A DNA stretch of 64,000 nucleotides from CADCVT01 sp036389155 (GCA_036389155.1 DASVQN010000035.1:1-64000), one strand, 5' to 3'; positions 32,245-41,334 are shown, numbered from the stretch's first letter. The notes: generated from the letters alone by a model not told the origin. Numbers and translations are program-made.

Positions 32245-32976
32245 ATGCCGATGCGCGCTACCACGGTCCGCTTCGGGGACGATCTCTGGGCACTGCTCGA
32301 GCGGGAGGCCGCCGCTCAGGGCGTCAGCTCCGCGCAGTTCGTGCGCGACGCGGCGATCCTGCGCCTCGCGCACCTCGCCGCCGACCGCGGCGCGCCCGAG
32401 GCGAAGCTGTCGATCGAGGAGATCGCCGCCGGGGCGCTGCGGGAGGAGCGCGGAGCGGACGCCGGCCCCGATGGCGTGCTCGCCGCGGTGCGCGACCCGT
32501 CGCGCCTGGCGAGCCTGCGCGCGACGGGCGCCCTCGGCGGCCCGTTCCGCCCGGCGCTCGACCGCATCGCCAGCATCGCGTCGCGCGTGCTCAACGCGCC
32601 CGTCTCCACCGTCACGCTCGTCGACGAGGACCGTCAGGTGTTCGCCGGCTGCATCGGCGTCACGAAGGAGCCGTGGGCCAGCGACCGCGCCACGCCGCTG
32701 TCGCACTCGTTCTGCCAGCACGCGGTGGCCAACCGCGAGCCGCTCATCGTCACCGACTCGCGCGAGCACCCCGTCCTCAAGACGAACCTCGCGATCCGCG
32801 ACCTCGACGTGATCGCCTACCTCGGCGTCCCCCTCATCGCGCCCGACGGCGCGGCCCTCGGCAGCCTGTGCGTCATCGACGACAAGCCGCGGCTGTGGAC
32901 CACCGAGCAGGTCGAGATCCTCAAGGACCTCGCGCAGTCGGTCGTGACCGAGCTGCGCCTGCCCGCCGCGGCGTAG
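32245..32976 (+). CDS. Ribbon-helix-helix / GAF domain fusion protein
   Basis: A 243-residue protein. Residues 3-45 form a ribbon-helix-helix DNA-binding domain (MRATTVRFGDDLWALLEREA, then SSAQFVRDAAILRLA). After a linker, residues 95-238 are a GAF domain with the strong pattern ALDRIASIASRVLNAPVSTVTLVDEDRQVF, TPLSHSFCQHAVANREPLIV and YLGVPLIAPDGAALGSLCVID. GAF domains bind small ligands, tetrapyrroles or light-absorbing cofactors; Cys in HSFCQHAV is a candidate attachment or sensing residue. I infer a one-component regulator, possibly of its own gene or the divergent sigma factor. Confidence 0.83.
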   Translation: MPMRATTVRFGDDLWALLEREAAAQGVSSAQFVRDAAILRLAHLAADRGAPEAKLSIEEIAAGALREERGADAGPDGVLAAVRDPSRLASLRATGALGGPFRPALDRIASIASRVLNAPVSTVTLVDEDRQVFAGCIGVTKEPWASDRATPLSHSFCQHAVANREPLIVTDSREHPVLKTNLAIRDLDVIAYLGVPLIAPDGAALGSLCVIDDKPRLWTTEQVEILKDLAQSVVTELRLPAAA

Positions 32977-32986
32977 GGCGGCCGGG

Positions 32987-34414
32987 CTAGAGCTGCGGGC
33001 GGCGGTCCGCCCAGGGCCGCGCCGCCTCGATCTGCGCGGCGAGCGCGAGCAGCGGGCCCTCCTGCGCCGGCCGGCCGAGCAGGTGCACGCCGATCGGCAG
33101 GCCGTCCTCGCGCTGCGAGAGCGGGAGGACGATCGCCGGCTGGCCGGTGATGTTGGCGATCGCCGCGTACGGCGTGAACGCGCCCGCGGCCGCGAACGTG
33201 TGCTCGGGGTTCGGCGCATCGGGGTCGAGCGTGCCGATCGTGACCGGCGGCTGCGCGAGGGCCGGCGTGAGCACGGCGTCGTACGGCGCGGCCCACTCGA
33301 TGACGTTGCGCGCGATCGCCTGGAGCTGGACGACGGCGCCGTAGCCGGTGACCGCGTCGATCGCGCGGCAGCGCTCCCACAGCCACAGGCTCAGGCCCTC
33401 CATGTCCTCCGCGGTCGGCTCGCGCCCGTTGACCGCGGCCCCCACCGCCATCTGCGAGCAGTTCATCGGCCCGAAGACGGCGGTGAAGGTCCGCATGACG
33501 TCGCGCGACTGGACGAGGGTGTCGACCTCCTCGACGTGGTGGCCGAGCTCCTCGAGCAGCGCGGCGGCCTCGCGTGCCGCAGCCTCGCAGTCCGCGTCGA
33601 GCTCGGCGCCCTCGAGCGGCGGGGCGAGCGCGAGCGCGATCCGCAGTCCGGCCGGCTCGCGCGCGGCGGCGTCGGCGAACGGCTCCGGCGGCGGCGGCGC
33701 CCACGACGCGTCGCCGAGGACCGGCCCGGCGAGCAGGTCGAGCAGCCTGGCGGTGTCGCCGACCGTCCGCGTCAGCACGCCGTCGGTCGAGAGGAACTGC
33801 TCGCCGACCGCGGGCGCCTGCGAGATCCGGCCGCGCGCAGGCTTGAGGCCGACGAGCCCGCAGCACGCGGCGGGGATGCGGATCGACCCGCCGCCGTCGT
33901 TGCCGTGCGCCAGCGGGACGATCCCCGCCGCGACCGCCGCGGCGGCGCCGCCGGACGAGCCGCCGGGCGTGCGGTCGAGGTCCCACGGGTTGCGCGTCGC
34001 GCCGAAGCGCCGCGTCTCGGTGACGGGCTGGATGCCCCACTCGGGCAGCGTCGTCGTCCCGACCACGATCGCCCCGGCGTCGCGCAGGCGCGTGACGACG
34101 TTGTGGTCGAACGGGACCTGGAAGTCGCCCATGAAGTTCGAGCCGAACGTCAGCCGCTTGCCCGCCATCGGGACGTTGTTCTTGATCGCGATCGGGACGC
34201 CGGCCAGCGGGCGCTCGTCCCCGCTCGACACGGCGTCCGCGGCCGCGAGCGCCTCGTCGGCGAAGACGTCGACGAACGCGTTGATCCGGTCGCCGACCTC
34301 GTCGATGCGGTCGAGCGACGCCTGGACCAGCTCGCGCGACGACACCTCCCCGGAGCGAACCGTCGCGGCGAGCTCGGTGGCGGGGCGGAGGAGGAGGTCG
34401 GTGGCGGCGGGCAT
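32987..34414 (-). CDS. Amidase (amidase signature family)
   Basis: A 475-residue hydrolase with the Ser-cisSer-Lys triad of the amidase signature family: Lys78 in GVPIAIKNN, the cis-Ser in TPGGSSGGAAAAV (residue 153 or 154), and Ser177 in GGGSIRIPA. Overall length and the LVGLKPARGRISQAP block resemble aryl-acylamidases and 6-aminohexanoate-cyclic-dimer hydrolase rather than GatA; no gatB/gatC are nearby. Cytosolic. TAGCCT lies 7 bases before the ATG. Confidence 0.9.
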   Translation of the reverse strand: MPAATDLLLRPATELAATVRSGEVSSRELVQASLDRIDEVGDRINAFVDVFADEALAAADAVSSGDERPLAGVPIAIKNNVPMAGKRLTFGSNFMGDFQVPFDHNVVTRLRDAGAIVVGTTTLPEWGIQPVTETRRFGATRNPWDLDRTPGGSSGGAAAAVAAGIVPLAHGNDGGGSIRIPAACCGLVGLKPARGRISQAPAVGEQFLSTDGVLTRTVGDTARLLDLLAGPVLGDASWAPPPPEPFADAAAREPAGLRIALALAPPLEGAELDADCEAAAREAAALLEELGHHVEEVDTLVQSRDVMRTFTAVFGPMNCSQMAVGAAVNGREPTAEDMEGLSLWLWERCRAIDAVTGYGAVVQLQAIARNVIEWAAPYDAVLTPALAQPPVTIGTLDPDAPNPEHTFAAAGAFTPYAAIANITGQPAIVLPLSQREDGLPIGVHLLGRPAQEGPLLALAAQIEAARPWADRRPQL

Positions 34415-34421
34415 GCCGCGG

Positions 34422-34462
34422 AGGCTACGCGGCGCGGTGACGCGCCGGAGGGTGGGTAGGTT
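34422..34462. promoter_or_regulatory. Divergent -10 boxes, amidase and MFS genes
   Basis: TAGCCT (minus, 34422-34427) is 7 bases from ATG 34414; TAGGTT (plus, 34457-34462) is 6 bases from GTG 34469. Here the two promoters are separate, 29 bases apart. Confidence 0.5.
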
Positions 34463-34468
34463 GAGTGT

Positions 34469-35680
34469 GTGAGCAACTATCGCTGGGTCGTCCTCGCCAT
34501 CGGGTGCATCGGCACCTCGGTGGTGGGCGTCCTGCGGCAGGGGCTTCCGGCGCTCGGGCCCGCGTTCCGCGACGAGTTCTCGCTCTCGCTCGGCCAGGTC
34601 GGGTTCGTGTTCGGGACGCTCGCCGCCGGCATGACGATCGGGCTCGTGCCGTGGGGCGCGCTCGCCGACCGCACGGGCGAGCGGCCGGTGCTCGGCGGGG
34701 GCCTGCTCCTGACCGCCGGCGCGCTCGTGCTGGCCGCCCTGTCGGGGTCCTTCGGGCTGCTGCTCGGCGGCCTCTTCTTCACCGGCCTCTTCGCGGCGAG
34801 CGCGACGGGCGCGACCGGCCGCGCCGTCATGGGCTGGTTCGGCCGCGACGAGCGTGGGTTCGTCCTCGGCATCCGCCAGACCGCGATACCGATCGGCGGG
34901 GCCGCGGCCGCGCTCAGCCTACCCGCGATCGCCATCGCCGCGGGGCTCAGGGAGGCGCTGCTCACGCTCGCGGCGTTCACGTTCCTCGCCGCCGTCGCCG
35001 GCGCGGTGTGGCTGCGCGACCCGCCGCCGTCCGACCCGCCGCCCGGCTTCAGCGCCCCGCCGCCGACGCGCGACCCGCGCATCTGGCGGCTCGGCATCGG
35101 CAGCGGGCTGTTCGTCATGGCGCAGGCCGCGATCATCGGCTTCGTCGTCCTCTTCCTGCACGACGAGCACGGCGTGAGCCTGAAGAACGCCGCCGCGGTC
35201 CTCGCCGCGATCCAGCTCACGTCGGCCGTCGCGCGTATCGCCATCGGCCGGCTCTCGGACCGGCGCGACCGGCGCATCGGGCCGCTGCGCGGCGCGGGGA
35301 TCGCCGGCGCGGCGCTCGTCGCCCTCGCGGCCCTGCTCAACGGTGCGCCGCTCGGCGTGCTCATCCCGCTGCTGATCCTCGGCGGCGCCGCGATGTCGAG
35401 CTGGAACGGGCTGAGCTTCACGGCGGCGGCGGAGATCGCCGGCCGCGCCCGCGCGGGCACCGCGATGAGCCTGCAGAACACGCTCGTGTCGATCCTCGGC
35501 GCGGTCGCCTCGCCGCTGTTCGGCAACCTCGCCGGCGCGACGTCCTACGGGACGGCGTACCTGATCATCGCCGCGGCGCCCGTCGCCGGATGGTGGGTGC
35601 TGCGCCCGCTGGAGGAGGACGAGGAGGAGCGCGCCGAGGCGAGGGCGGAGAGGCTCGCGGCGTACCCTGTCAAGCCATGA
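34469..35680 (+). CDS. MFS transporter
   Basis: A 403-residue membrane protein with twelve helices. The loop 2-3 motif is GALADRTGERPVLGGG, repeated in the second half as GRLSDRRDRRIGPLRGAG, typical of major facilitator carriers. DERGFVLGIRQTAIPIGGAAAAL is the conserved helix 4-5 stretch seen in CynX/NimT-like and nitrate/nitrite-like families. The substrate is unknown. GTG start; the stop overlaps the citrate synthase ATG (ATGA). Confidence 0.9.
   Translation: MSNYRWVVLAIGCIGTSVVGVLRQGLPALGPAFRDEFSLSLGQVGFVFGTLAAGMTIGLVPWGALADRTGERPVLGGGLLLTAGALVLAALSGSFGLLLGGLFFTGLFAASATGATGRAVMGWFGRDERGFVLGIRQTAIPIGGAAAALSLPAIAIAAGLREALLTLAAFTFLAAVAGAVWLRDPPPSDPPPGFSAPPPTRDPRIWRLGIGSGLFVMAQAAIIGFVVLFLHDEHGVSLKNAAAVLAAIQLTSAVARIAIGRLSDRRDRRIGPLRGAGIAGAALVALAALLNGAPLGVLIPLLILGGAAMSSWNGLSFTAAAEIAGRARAGTAMSLQNTLVSILGAVASPLFGNLAGATSYGTAYLIIAAAPVAGWWVLRPLEEDEEERAEARAERLAAYPVKP
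35663..35668 (+). promoter_or_regulatory. Internal -10 box TACCCT ahead of citrate synthase
   Basis: TACCCT lies inside the end of the MFS gene, 8 bases before ATG 35677, so citrate synthase may be transcribed on its own. Confidence 0.4.
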
Positions 35681-36774
35681 GCGCGACCGTAGACACGTCC
35701 GGCGTCCAGTCCGGTCTGGAAGGCGTCGTCGCCTTCGCGACCGAGATCGCCGAGCCGGACAAGGAAGGCGGGGCGCTGCGGTACCGCGGCGTCGACATCG
35801 AGGACCTCGTCGGCAAGGTGCCGTACGAGAAGGTCTGGGGCCTGCTGGTCGACGGCAGCTTCGAGCCGGGCCTGCCGCCCGCCGAGCCGTGGCCGCTCAC
35901 CGTCCGCTCCGGCGACCCGCGCGTCGACGTGCAGTCCGCGCTCGCCATGCTCGCGCCGGAGTGGGGCTTCCAGCAGGTCATCGACATCACCGACGACCAG
36001 CTGCGCGACGACCTCGCGCGCGCCTCCGTCATGGCGCTCTCCTTCGTCGCGCAGTCGGCCCGCGGCACCGGCCGCCCGCCGGTCCCGCAGAAGGAGGTCG
36101 ACAAGGGCACGACGATCCCCGAGCGCTTCCTCATCCGCTGGCGCGGCGAGGCGGACCCCGACCACGCCAAGGCGATCGACGCCTACTGGATCTCGGCGGC
36201 CGAGCACGGCATGAACGCGTCGACCTTCACCGCGCGCGTCATCACGTCGACGGGCGCCGACGCGGCGGCCGCGCTGTCGGGCGCGGTCGGCGCGCTGAGC
36301 GGCCCGCTCCACGGCGGCGCGCCGAGCCGGGTGCTGAAGATGCTCGACGAGGTCGAGCAGATGGGCGACGCCGACCGATGGGTCAAGCAGGCGCTCGACT
36401 CCGGCGAGCGGCTCATGGGCTTCGGCCACCGCGTCTACCGCGCCGAGGACCCGCGCGCGCGGGTGCTGCGCCGCACGTCGAAGGAGATCGGCTCCAAGCG
36501 CTTCGAGGTCGCCGAGGCGCTCGAGCAGGCCGCGCTGGCCGAGCTCAAGGCGCGCAAGCCCGACCGCGTCCTGGCCACGAACGTCGAGTTCTGGTCGGCG
36601 GTCGTGCTCGACACCGCGGAGGTCCCCGCCGACCTCTTCACGAGCATGTTCACGTGCGCGCGCGTGGCGGGCTGGAGCGCCCACATCCTCGAGCAGAAGC
36701 GCGAGGCGCGGCTGATCCGGCCGACGGCGAAGTACGTCGGCCCCGGGCCGCGCGCGGTGGACGAGGTCGCGTAA
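35677..36774 (+). CDS. Citrate synthase
   Basis: A 365-residue citrate synthase of the short actinobacterial type (CitA-like). Catalytic histidines are in LSGPLHGGAPSRVL and LMGFGHRVYRAEDPRA; the catalytic Asp is expected in the NVEFWSAVVLDTAEVPADLFTSMF region, and ARVAGWSAHILEQ is the dimer and substrate segment. It condenses acetyl-CoA (or propionyl-CoA in methylcitrate synthases, not distinguishable here) with oxaloacetate. ATGA overlap with the MFS gene, plus its own putative promoter. Confidence 0.94.
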   Translation: MSATVDTSGVQSGLEGVVAFATEIAEPDKEGGALRYRGVDIEDLVGKVPYEKVWGLLVDGSFEPGLPPAEPWPLTVRSGDPRVDVQSALAMLAPEWGFQQVIDITDDQLRDDLARASVMALSFVAQSARGTGRPPVPQKEVDKGTTIPERFLIRWRGEADPDHAKAIDAYWISAAEHGMNASTFTARVITSTGADAAAALSGAVGALSGPLHGGAPSRVLKMLDEVEQMGDADRWVKQALDSGERLMGFGHRVYRAEDPRARVLRRTSKEIGSKRFEVAEALEQAALAELKARKPDRVLATNVEFWSAVVLDTAEVPADLFTSMFTCARVAGWSAHILEQKREARLIRPTAKYVGPGPRAVDEVA

Positions 36775-36783
36775 CGCGCGCCG

Positions 36784-38304
36784 TCAGGCGCAGACGGCGA
36801 TCTTCACGCTGAGCGACTTGCGCTGCAGCCTGCGCTTGCGCTTGCGCTTGATCGACGCCTTCGTCTTCAGCGTGTAGGTCTTGCCCGCGATCGGGTTCCT
36901 GATCGTGAGGACCTGGACGAAGGGCGCCTTCTTGTCGCGCTTGACCCGCCTGGAGTTGATGAGGAAGTCGACGCGCCTGACGTTGCGGAACGTGCCCGGC
37001 CTCGGGAAGCGCCTGACCTTCAGCCGCGCGGTGAACCTCCCGCTCTTCGGGATGCACCCGCCCGGGACCTCGAGCGTCAGCTTGGCGCCGCCGACGTTCG
37101 CGCTCGTGCTCTTGACGGGCGGGGTTGCCGGAGGCTGGGTGTTCGGCGGCTGCGTGTTCGGCGGGTTGGTGTTGGGCGGGTTCGTGTTCGGGGGCGGCGG
37201 CGGCGGGGGCGTCTCGGCCACCGGCTCGGTGCTGGTGACGCGGATCAGCTGGCGCGCGCCGTTCGACCCGGCCGCGCCCTCGTACGTCGCGAACCCCCGG
37301 TCGTCGGGCGCGAGCGCGACGTCCATGCCCGACATCAGCGAGTCCTCGGCGGCGATCGTGCGCGTCGCGAACGAGCCGCCGCCGTCGGTCGAGAGCGCGA
37401 GGCGCAGGAGGTGCGGCGAGCCGTTCTGCCGCCACATGGCCGCGACGGTGCCCGAGGGGCCAACGAAGATCTCGTTGATGAAGCCGCTCTCGGGCAGCAC
37501 GACCGGCCCGCCGAACGTCGCGCCCGAGAACTTGCGGACCTCCTCGCGCGGGCTGGCGGTCCCGTCCTGCACGGTCGCGAGCATGTACGCGCCGCCGGGG
37601 CCGCCGGCCGCCCGCGTCTCGCCGCCCGGGCCGACGGACGTGGCGCCGCTCCAGCTCGCCTGCGCGCTGGGGTTGGCGCCGGGTGTCATGCGGAACGAGA
37701 ACGTGTTCGAGAGGTCGTCGGAGACGGCCGCGAGCCCGCCGTCGTTCGTGGGCGCGACGTAGCCGTTGAAGCCGCCGCCGCCGTTGAGCGTCGCGTGCGT
37801 GGTCGTCGCGGCCTCGGTGGCGTCGAGCTTCGCCGACCAGACGGTGAAGTCGGGGTTCACGCTGGCGAACGTCACCTCGCCGCCGGGCTGCGGGCCGAGC
37901 ACGGGCTCGGTCGGGTCGGTGCCGCCGCCCCAGGAGTAGATCGTCTTCCGCGCGCCCCACGTCGAGCCGTTGTCGGTCGACGTCCACTTGTACGTCTTCC
38001 CGTCGACGCGGTGCGGCATCAGGATGTGCAGCGTCGTGCCGCCGCCCGCGACGATGAAGGTGCTCGCGCTCGACGTCCCGGCAGGGAACGACTTGCTCAC
38101 CGCGCACGCGGAGGCGTCGCGCGATATCCGGCAGTAGAAGACCATGGCGGTCTCGTCGGTCCACGTGACGTGCGCGGTACCCGAGCCGTCGACGAGCAGA
38201 TGCGGCTCGTCGCCCTCGCCGACCGCGAACGGCGTGCCGGCCTGCGCGGCCGCCGGCACCACCAGGGCGAGCAGGAGGAGCGCGGAGAGGAGGGAGCGTC
38301 GCAT
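36784..38304 (-). CDS. Secreted sialidase-fold-like protein with proline-rich linker
   Basis: A 506-residue exported protein: signal peptide (LLSALLLLALVVPAAAQA); a beta-propeller-like region of about 330 residues with repeated Asp/Gly-box-like turns (STDNGSTWGARK, LSTDGGGSFATR, which match Asp-box BNR repeats); a linker of five NTxPP repeats; and a basic C-terminal domain (residues 400-506, CIPKSGRFTARLKVRRFPRPG to KIAVCA) with paired Cys. Enzyme activity is not shown by any catalytic motif. TAGTGT precedes the ATG by 6 bases. Confidence 0.75.
   Translation of the reverse strand: MRRSLLSALLLLALVVPAAAQAGTPFAVGEGDEPHLLVDGSGTAHVTWTDETAMVFYCRISRDASACAVSKSFPAGTSSASTFIVAGGGTTLHILMPHRVDGKTYKWTSTDNGSTWGARKTIYSWGGGTDPTEPVLGPQPGGEVTFASVNPDFTVWSAKLDATEAATTTHATLNGGGGFNGYVAPTNDGGLAAVSDDLSNTFSFRMTPGANPSAQASWSGATSVGPGGETRAAGGPGGAYMLATVQDGTASPREEVRKFSGATFGGPVVLPESGFINEIFVGPSGTVAAMWRQNGSPHLLRLALSTDGGGSFATRTIAAEDSLMSGMDVALAPDDRGFATYEGAAGSNGARQLIRVTSTEPVAETPPPPPPPNTNPPNTNPPNTQPPNTQPPATPPVKSTSANVGGAKLTLEVPGGCIPKSGRFTARLKVRRFPRPGTFRNVRRVDFLINSRRVKRDKKAPFVQVLTIRNPIAGKTYTLKTKASIKRKRKRRLQRKSLSVKIAVCA
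37131..37197. repeat. 15-bp tandem repeat encoding NTxPP
   Basis: About four and a half imperfect 15-base units that encode NTNPPNTNPP and NTQPPNTQPP in the linker of the secreted protein, followed by a poly-proline tract. Confidence 0.75.
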
Positions 38305-38310
38305 GGGGCG

Positions 38311-38316
38311 ACACTA
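38311..38316 (-). promoter_or_regulatory. -10 box TAGTGT of the sialidase-fold-like gene
   Basis: TAGTGT ends 6 bases before ATG 38304; it is identical to the box of the RTX-like gene at 28132. Confidence 0.5.
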
Positions 38317-38335
38317 CGCCCCCGCCGACGCCGCG

Positions 38336-38782
38336 TCAGTCTCTGCTTGGTCTCAATGCGCGCGCGAGGACGTCGCGCAGCGTGCGAGCGTCCTCCTCCG
38401 AGAGCCCGGCGAGCGGCTCGGGCGGGCGGTTGAGGCGCTCCCACAGCCGGCTCCGCACGTCGGCTCCCGCCTCCGTCAGGTGGAGCATCTTCACGCGCCG
38501 GTCGCTCTCGCCGGGACGCCGCTCGACGAGGCCGCGCGCCTCGAGGCGGTCGGCGATCCCGGTCACGTTCGAGTTGTCGCAGCGCAGCGCGCCGGCGAGC
38601 TCGCTCATCGCGCACGGTCGCCCCGGCTCGAGCCGGCCGAGGGCCATGACCTGCATCGGCGCGAGCTCGAACTCGCTGGCGATCGCGAACATCCGCCGCT
38701 TCTGGCCGAGCATCAGCTCCTGCATCAGCGCCCACGCCTCGGCGGCGGGTTCGGCGGTCCGTGGCTGGCCGGTCCGGCGCAT
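38336..38782 (-). CDS. MarR-family transcriptional regulator
   Basis: A 148-residue winged-helix regulator. The recognition helix and wing are seen in MSELAGALRCDNSNVTGIADRLEARGLVERRPGESDRRVKMLHLTEAG, classic MarR. It is divergent from an ABC exporter operon with only 25 bases between starts, so it most likely represses that operon and itself, and lets go when a drug-like ligand binds. Confidence 0.92.
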   Translation of the reverse strand: MRRTGQPRTAEPAAEAWALMQELMLGQKRRMFAIASEFELAPMQVMALGRLEPGRPCAMSELAGALRCDNSNVTGIADRLEARGLVERRPGESDRRVKMLHLTEAGADVRSRLWERLNRPPEPLAGLSEEDARTLRDVLARALRPSRD

Positions 38783-38789
38783 GCGTCAG

Positions 38790-38799
38790 AGGATAGATT
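38790..38799. promoter_or_regulatory. Overlapping divergent -10 boxes, MarR and ABC genes
   Basis: TATCCT (minus, 38790-38795) is 7 bases from ATG 38782 and TAGATT (plus, 38794-38799) is 8 bases from ATG 38808. A single bound MarR dimer could block both. Confidence 0.55.
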
Positions 38800-38807
38800 C
38801 GTCGGCC

Positions 38808-39791
38808 ATGTCGGAGCGCAGCGGAATCGAGGCGGAGGGCCTCGTCAGGGAGTTCAAGGGCGGCATCCGCGCGGTCGACGGGATCGACCTGCACGTCGCG
38901 CCGGGCGAGATCTACGGGTTCCTCGGACCGAACGGCGCCGGCAAGTCCACGACGGTCCTGATGCTGACGACGCTGCTGCCGCCGACGGCGGGGCGCGCGA
39001 CGGTCGGCGGGTTCGACGTCGCGCGGCAGGGCGGTCAGGTGCGCAGGCGGATCGGCGCGGCGCTGCAGGAGGCGGCGCTCGACAACTTCCTCACGGGGCG
39101 CGAGCACATGGAGCTGCAGGGCGGCCTGCACGGGCTGACGGCGGCGGAGCGGTCCGAGCGCGGCGGCGTGCTGCTCGAGCGGGTCGGGCTGACCGAGGCG
39201 GCCGACCGCAAGGTCGGCGGCTACTCGGGCGGGATGAAGCGACGGCTGGACCTCGCGCTCGCGCTCATCCACCGCCCGGCGATCCTCTTCCTCGACGAGC
39301 CCACGACCGGGCTGGACCCGCAGAGCCGCAGCGCGCTGTGGAGCGAGGTCGCGCGGCTGGCGCGCGAGGACGGCGTGACCGTCTTCCTCACCACGCAGTA
39401 CCTGGAGGAGGCCGACGTCCTCGCCGACCGGGTCGGGATCATCGACCGGGGGCAGATCGTGGCCGAGGGGACGCCGGCGGCGCTGAAGGCGGAGATGGGG
39501 CAGGCGACGGTGGAGGCCGAGCCGGCGGACCCGGACGACGTGGAGCGCACGCGCAGCGTGCTCGCGCGCTTCGGCGAGCCCGCGGCCGCGGCGAAGGGCT
39601 GCGGCGTGCAGCTGCGCGGCGGCCCCGACCAGCTCGCCGAGATCGTGCGCGCGCTCGACGGCGAGGGCATCCGGATCGCGAACCTCCAGCTGCACGCGCC
39701 GTCGCTGGACGACGTGTTCCTCGCGAAGACCGGCCGCTCGCTCGAGGGCGCCGCGTCCGAGGACGAGGACGCGGAGCCCGTCCCGGTGTGA
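38808..39791 (+). CDS. ABC transporter ATP-binding protein (DrrA-type exporter)
   Basis: A 327-residue ATPase subunit. Walker A is GPNGAGKST, the signature YSGGMKRRL, Walker B ILFLDEPTTGLD, and the H-loop is altered to LTTQYLEEAD (Gln for His is common in DrrA-type ABC-2 exporters). The C-terminal 90 residues are the DrrA-like accessory domain. It forms an operon with two permease genes through GTGA overlaps and probably exports a drug or lipid-like compound under MarR control. Confidence 0.93.
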   Translation: MSERSGIEAEGLVREFKGGIRAVDGIDLHVAPGEIYGFLGPNGAGKSTTVLMLTTLLPPTAGRATVGGFDVARQGGQVRRRIGAALQEAALDNFLTGREHMELQGGLHGLTAAERSERGGVLLERVGLTEAADRKVGGYSGGMKRRLDLALALIHRPAILFLDEPTTGLDPQSRSALWSEVARLAREDGVTVFLTTQYLEEADVLADRVGIIDRGQIVAEGTPAALKAEMGQATVEAEPADPDDVERTRSVLARFGEPAAAAKGCGVQLRGGPDQLAEIVRALDGEGIRIANLQLHAPSLDDVFLAKTGRSLEGAASEDEDAEPVPV

Positions 39792-40564
39792 GCGGGCTCG
39801 CCGCGCAGGTCGGGTGGGTCGCGCGCCGGTCGATCCGGCGCTCGCTGCGCCAGCCGGCGATCGTCATGCCGGCGATCGTCTTCCCGCTCGTGCTCCTGGC
39901 CGTGAACAGCGGCGGGCTCGAGGCCGCCACGAAGCTGCCGGGGTTCCCGACCACCTCGTACCTCGACTTCGCCATCGCCGTCTGCTTCCTGCAGGGCGCG
40001 CTGTTCGCCACGACGACGTCGGGCACGGAGCTGGCGCACGACATCGAGACCGGGTTCCTCAGCCGGCTGTCCCTGACGCCGCTGCGGCCGGTCGCGGTGC
40101 TCGTCGGCCAGGTGGCGGGCGCGGTGACGATCGGCGTGATCGGCTCGACGCTGTACCTCGTGGTGGGGCTGATCGCCGGGGTGCGGATCGAGGCCGGCCC
40201 GGGCGGCGTCGTCGTGCTGGCGGCGCTCATCCTGCTGATCTGCGTGGGCTTCGCCGGGATCGGCGCCTTCATGGGGCTGCGGACGGGGTCGGGGGAGGCG
40301 GTGCAGGGCGTCTTCCCGCTCATGTTCGTCCTGTTCTTCCTGTCGTCGATCAACCTGCCGCGCGACCTGATCGAGGTCGACTGGTTCCGCACGATCGCGA
40401 CGTGGAACCCGATCTCCTACCTGGTCGAGGCGCTGCGCTCGCTGATCATCACCGGGTGGGACGGGACGGCGCTGTGGCGCGGGTTCGCGGTGGCGGCGGC
40501 GTTCGTCGTGATCGGGTTCGCGGCGGCCCGCTCGGCCCTGCTCGCGAGGATGGAGCGCACGTGA
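39788..40564 (+). CDS. ABC-2 type permease subunit 1
   Basis: A 258-residue membrane protein with six helices of the ABC-2/DrrB type (IVMPAIVFPLVLLAVNSGG near the N-terminus; ETGFLSRLSLTPLRPVAVLVGQ; ATWNPISYLVEALRSLIITGW near the C-terminus). Coupled to the ATPase gene and to the second permease by GTGA overlaps. The two permeases differ in sequence and probably form a heterodimer. Confidence 0.9.
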   Translation: MSGLAAQVGWVARRSIRRSLRQPAIVMPAIVFPLVLLAVNSGGLEAATKLPGFPTTSYLDFAIAVCFLQGALFATTTSGTELAHDIETGFLSRLSLTPLRPVAVLVGQVAGAVTIGVIGSTLYLVVGLIAGVRIEAGPGGVVVLAALILLICVGFAGIGAFMGLRTGSGEAVQGVFPLMFVLFFLSSINLPRDLIEVDWFRTIATWNPISYLVEALRSLIITGWDGTALWRGFAVAAAFVVIGFAAARSALLARMERT

Positions 40565-41334
40565 GGGGCATGCTCGTGACCGCGCGGTGGGTGGCGGGGC
40601 GCAGCCTCAAGCACGCGTTCAAGAACCCGGCGATCCTCGTGCCGTCGATCCTCTTCCCGCTCGTGTTCCTGCTCGCGTTCGCGGGCGGCCTGTCGTCGGT
40701 GGGCGACACGCCCGGGTTCACGTTCCGCAGCGGCTACACGTCGTTCCAGTTCGTCTTCGTCTTCCTGCAGGCCGCGGCGTTCGGCGGGATCTTCGCGGGC
40801 CTCGGGATCGCGGTCGCGTTCGAGACGGGGTTCGCGCAGCGCCTGCTGCTGGCGGCGCCGCGGCGGTCGGGGATCCTGCTCGGGTTCCTCGCCGCGGGGC
40901 TCGTGCGGTACATGGTGACGGCGGTGATGATCACGGTCGTCGGGCTGCTCGCGGGGATGGAGGTCGACGGGACCGCACCGCAGTTCCTCGCCCTCGTCGC
41001 GCTCGGGCTCGTGACGAACGCGGCGGCCACGCTGTTCTCGCTCGGCTACTGCCTGCGCGTGCAGTCGGTCGCCGCGGCGCCCGCGATGCAGACGCCGATC
41101 TTCCTCACGCTGTTCCTCGCGCCGGTGTACGTGCCGCTGTCGCTGCTCGACGGGTGGATCCACGCCGTCGCCTCCTGGAACCCGCTGACCGCGCTGCTCG
41201 AGGCGGGGCGCGGGTTCATCTCGGGCGCGCCCGACCACTCCGCGCTCGCCTTCGGGCTCGGGTTCGCGCTCGTCGCCGTGATGGGGCTGTGGGCGGTGCG
41301 GGGGCTGCGGCGGGCGGAGGCCGGCGAGGCCTAG
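40561..41334 (+). CDS. ABC-2 type permease subunit 2
   Basis: A 257-residue paralogue of the previous gene with the same six-helix layout: NPAILVPSILFPLVFLLAFAGG, ETGFAQRLLLAAPRRSGILLGF, SWNPLTALLEAGRGFISG. It arose from duplication of subunit 1. Its stop shares CTAG with the opposing PKD-protein gene. Confidence 0.9.
   Translation: MRGMLVTARWVAGRSLKHAFKNPAILVPSILFPLVFLLAFAGGLSSVGDTPGFTFRSGYTSFQFVFVFLQAAAFGGIFAGLGIAVAFETGFAQRLLLAAPRRSGILLGFLAAGLVRYMVTAVMITVVGLLAGMEVDGTAPQFLALVALGLVTNAAATLFSLGYCLRVQSVAAAPAMQTPIFLTLFLAPVYVPLSLLDGWIHAVASWNPLTALLEAGRGFISGAPDHSALAFGLGFALVAVMGLWAVRGLRRAEAGEA

Noticed and set aside
36784..38304. Calling the Asp-box secreted protein a sialidase
   Set aside because: Asp-box-like turns are present, but the Arg triad and Tyr/Glu pair of sialidases could not be identified.
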